Below, one piece after another: positions 5,606 through 6,346 of a stretch of 6,346 nt of DNA. Under the pieces are notes generated by a model. It was not told the origin of the DNA. It made no database searches and was given only the letters and a program-made list of their open reading frames with translations. Position 1 is the stretch's first letter. Every line of letters starts with the position of its first letter. The DNA is taken from NCBI GenBank assembly GCA_020024055.1, contig JAHHUI010000074.1, positions 1-6,346 of the forward strand. Reading direction: 5' to 3'. A program made the translations under genes and the position numbers. This DNA is from Spirochaetaceae bacterium (GTDB taxonomy: Bacteria > Spirochaetota > Spirochaetia > WRBN01).

Positions 5606-6346
5606 TTATAAATTATACATTTTTCTCAAGGCGTTTTTATACACCTCGGCATTGGCGCCATAAATGACCTGAACCCCCTGGCCGCTGCGAATCACACCCT
5701 GGGCACCCAATTCTTTCCACCGCTCATCTGGCGCCACCAGATCAGGATTTTTCACGCTCATGCGCAATCGCGTGATACAGGCATCGATGCCGGCAATATT
5801 CTGCGGCCCGCCAAAGGCATCCATAATATCTTTCAAAAGCGCTTCATCTGCATCGCCAAGCGCCTGGCTGGCTGTCTGCCCTTTGGCCTGATTTTTCTTG
5901 CTTTCATAATCCGATCGGGTATACAGCTTATGCTCGGCGCCGCCTCGGCCGGGCGTGGCATATTTGAATTTTAAAATCATGAAGCGGAAAATGAAATAAT
6001 AGGCCAGAGCATACAGCGGGCCAATGATCAAAATCCATACAAATCCCGTCTTGGCATTGCCCTGCATCAGGCCAAAGAATGTGAAGTCGATAATTCCGCG
6101 GCTGAATGTGATGCCGATGGTGACATTCATCAAATAGGTGAGCATATAGGCCAGGCCCTCTAAAATGGCATGAATGACATAAAGAGGAAATGCCACAAAC
6201 AGGAAAGTGAATTCCAGGGGCTCGGTGATTCCTGTCAGGAAAGATGTCAGCGCGGCGGAAAAATACAAACCCTTGACCTGATTTTTATTTTCTTTATCTG
6301 CGCATTGATACATCGCAATAGCGGCGGCAGGAAGACCAAACATCAT
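5606..6346 (-). CDS. PTS sugar transporter EIICB, C-terminal part, 5' end beyond window edge
   Basis: This is the end of a phosphotransferase-system permease of the glucose/N-acetylglucosamine superfamily, which imports and phosphorylates a sugar. The visible 246 residues begin at the window edge with MMFGLPAAA, a stretch normally deep inside EIIC, so the first Met is internal and roughly half the protein is missing. The family motif GITEPLEF is at 39-46. Hydrophobic segments run to about residue 125, followed by a charged linker (about 128-163). A complete EIIB domain (about 165-246) has its phosphorylated cysteine in DACITRLRM (Cys190 of the fragment). The gene stops right after EIIB, so EIIA must be a separate protein. 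The stretch FSRGIIDF has Arg where I expect a small residue. The sugar (glucose, GlcNAc or another) cannot be decided. Confidence 0.92.
   Translation of the reverse strand: MMFGLPAAAIAMYQCADKENKNQVKGLYFSAALTSFLTGITEPLEFTFLFVAFPLYVIHAILEGLAYMLTYLMNVTIGITFSRGIIDFTFFGLMQGNAKTGFVWILIIGPLYALAYYFIFRFMILKFKYATPGRGGAEHKLYTRSDYESKKNQAKGQTASQALGDADEALLKDIMDAFGGPQNIAGIDACITRLRMSVKNPDLVAPDERWKELGAQGVIRSGQGVQVIYGANAEVYKNALRKMYNL

Noticed and set aside
6344..6346. ATG at the window edge as the start of the PTS gene
   Set aside because: The following residues belong to the middle of EIIC, so the true start lies outside the window.

Overview
This looks like an ordinary chromosomal housekeeping region, probably from a spirochaete (Spirochaetota). 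The taxonomic reading rests on remembered family features, not on a search. The Obg N-terminal and G-domain wording (GNWHFRSSSRQAPDYAEKG, a 'TAGLAFLLDLS' stretch) looks spirochaetal. The order rplU-prp-rpmA-obg is known from Treponema and Borrelia. The acetate kinase has a C-terminal tail of a kind I associate with treponemes. By eye the GC content is close to half. Every supported gene is on the minus strand, so transcription runs from right to left, and the plus-strand reading frames are antisense shadows.

In transcription order: (i) 6346-5606 is the C-terminal part of a sugar PTS permease (EIIC end plus a complete EIIB domain), cut by the window edge. (ii) 5575-4232 is acetate kinase, 30 bp downstream with a very strong ribosome binding site, so probably co-transcribed; sugar uptake and ATP-yielding acetate formation fit together. 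(iii) 4123-2651 is a membrane-anchored M23 cell-wall endopeptidase with its own likely promoter and a small leader hairpin. (iv) 2600-2528 is tRNA-Val(UAC), with a good promoter directly after the peptidase stop codon. (v) 2512-1835 is trmB, the tRNA m7G46 methyltransferase, 15 nt after the tRNA. (vi) 1753-1 is the ribosome block rplU-prp-rpmA-obg with its own promoter; obg runs off the left edge after 276 codons.

The lower half forms a translation-apparatus group: a tRNA, an enzyme that modifies tRNA, two large-subunit proteins (L21, L27), an L27-processing-type protease and a ribosome-assembly GTPase. No clear rho-independent terminator was found, so read-through between the blocks is possible. 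No gene-free stretch exceeds about 80 bp. I see no mobile element, CRISPR array or undescribed multi-gene system. The points worth a second look are local: a Prp protease beside an L27 that has no extension to cleave, a tRNA carrying G46 next to its likely modifying enzyme, and a few substitutions at conserved positions.
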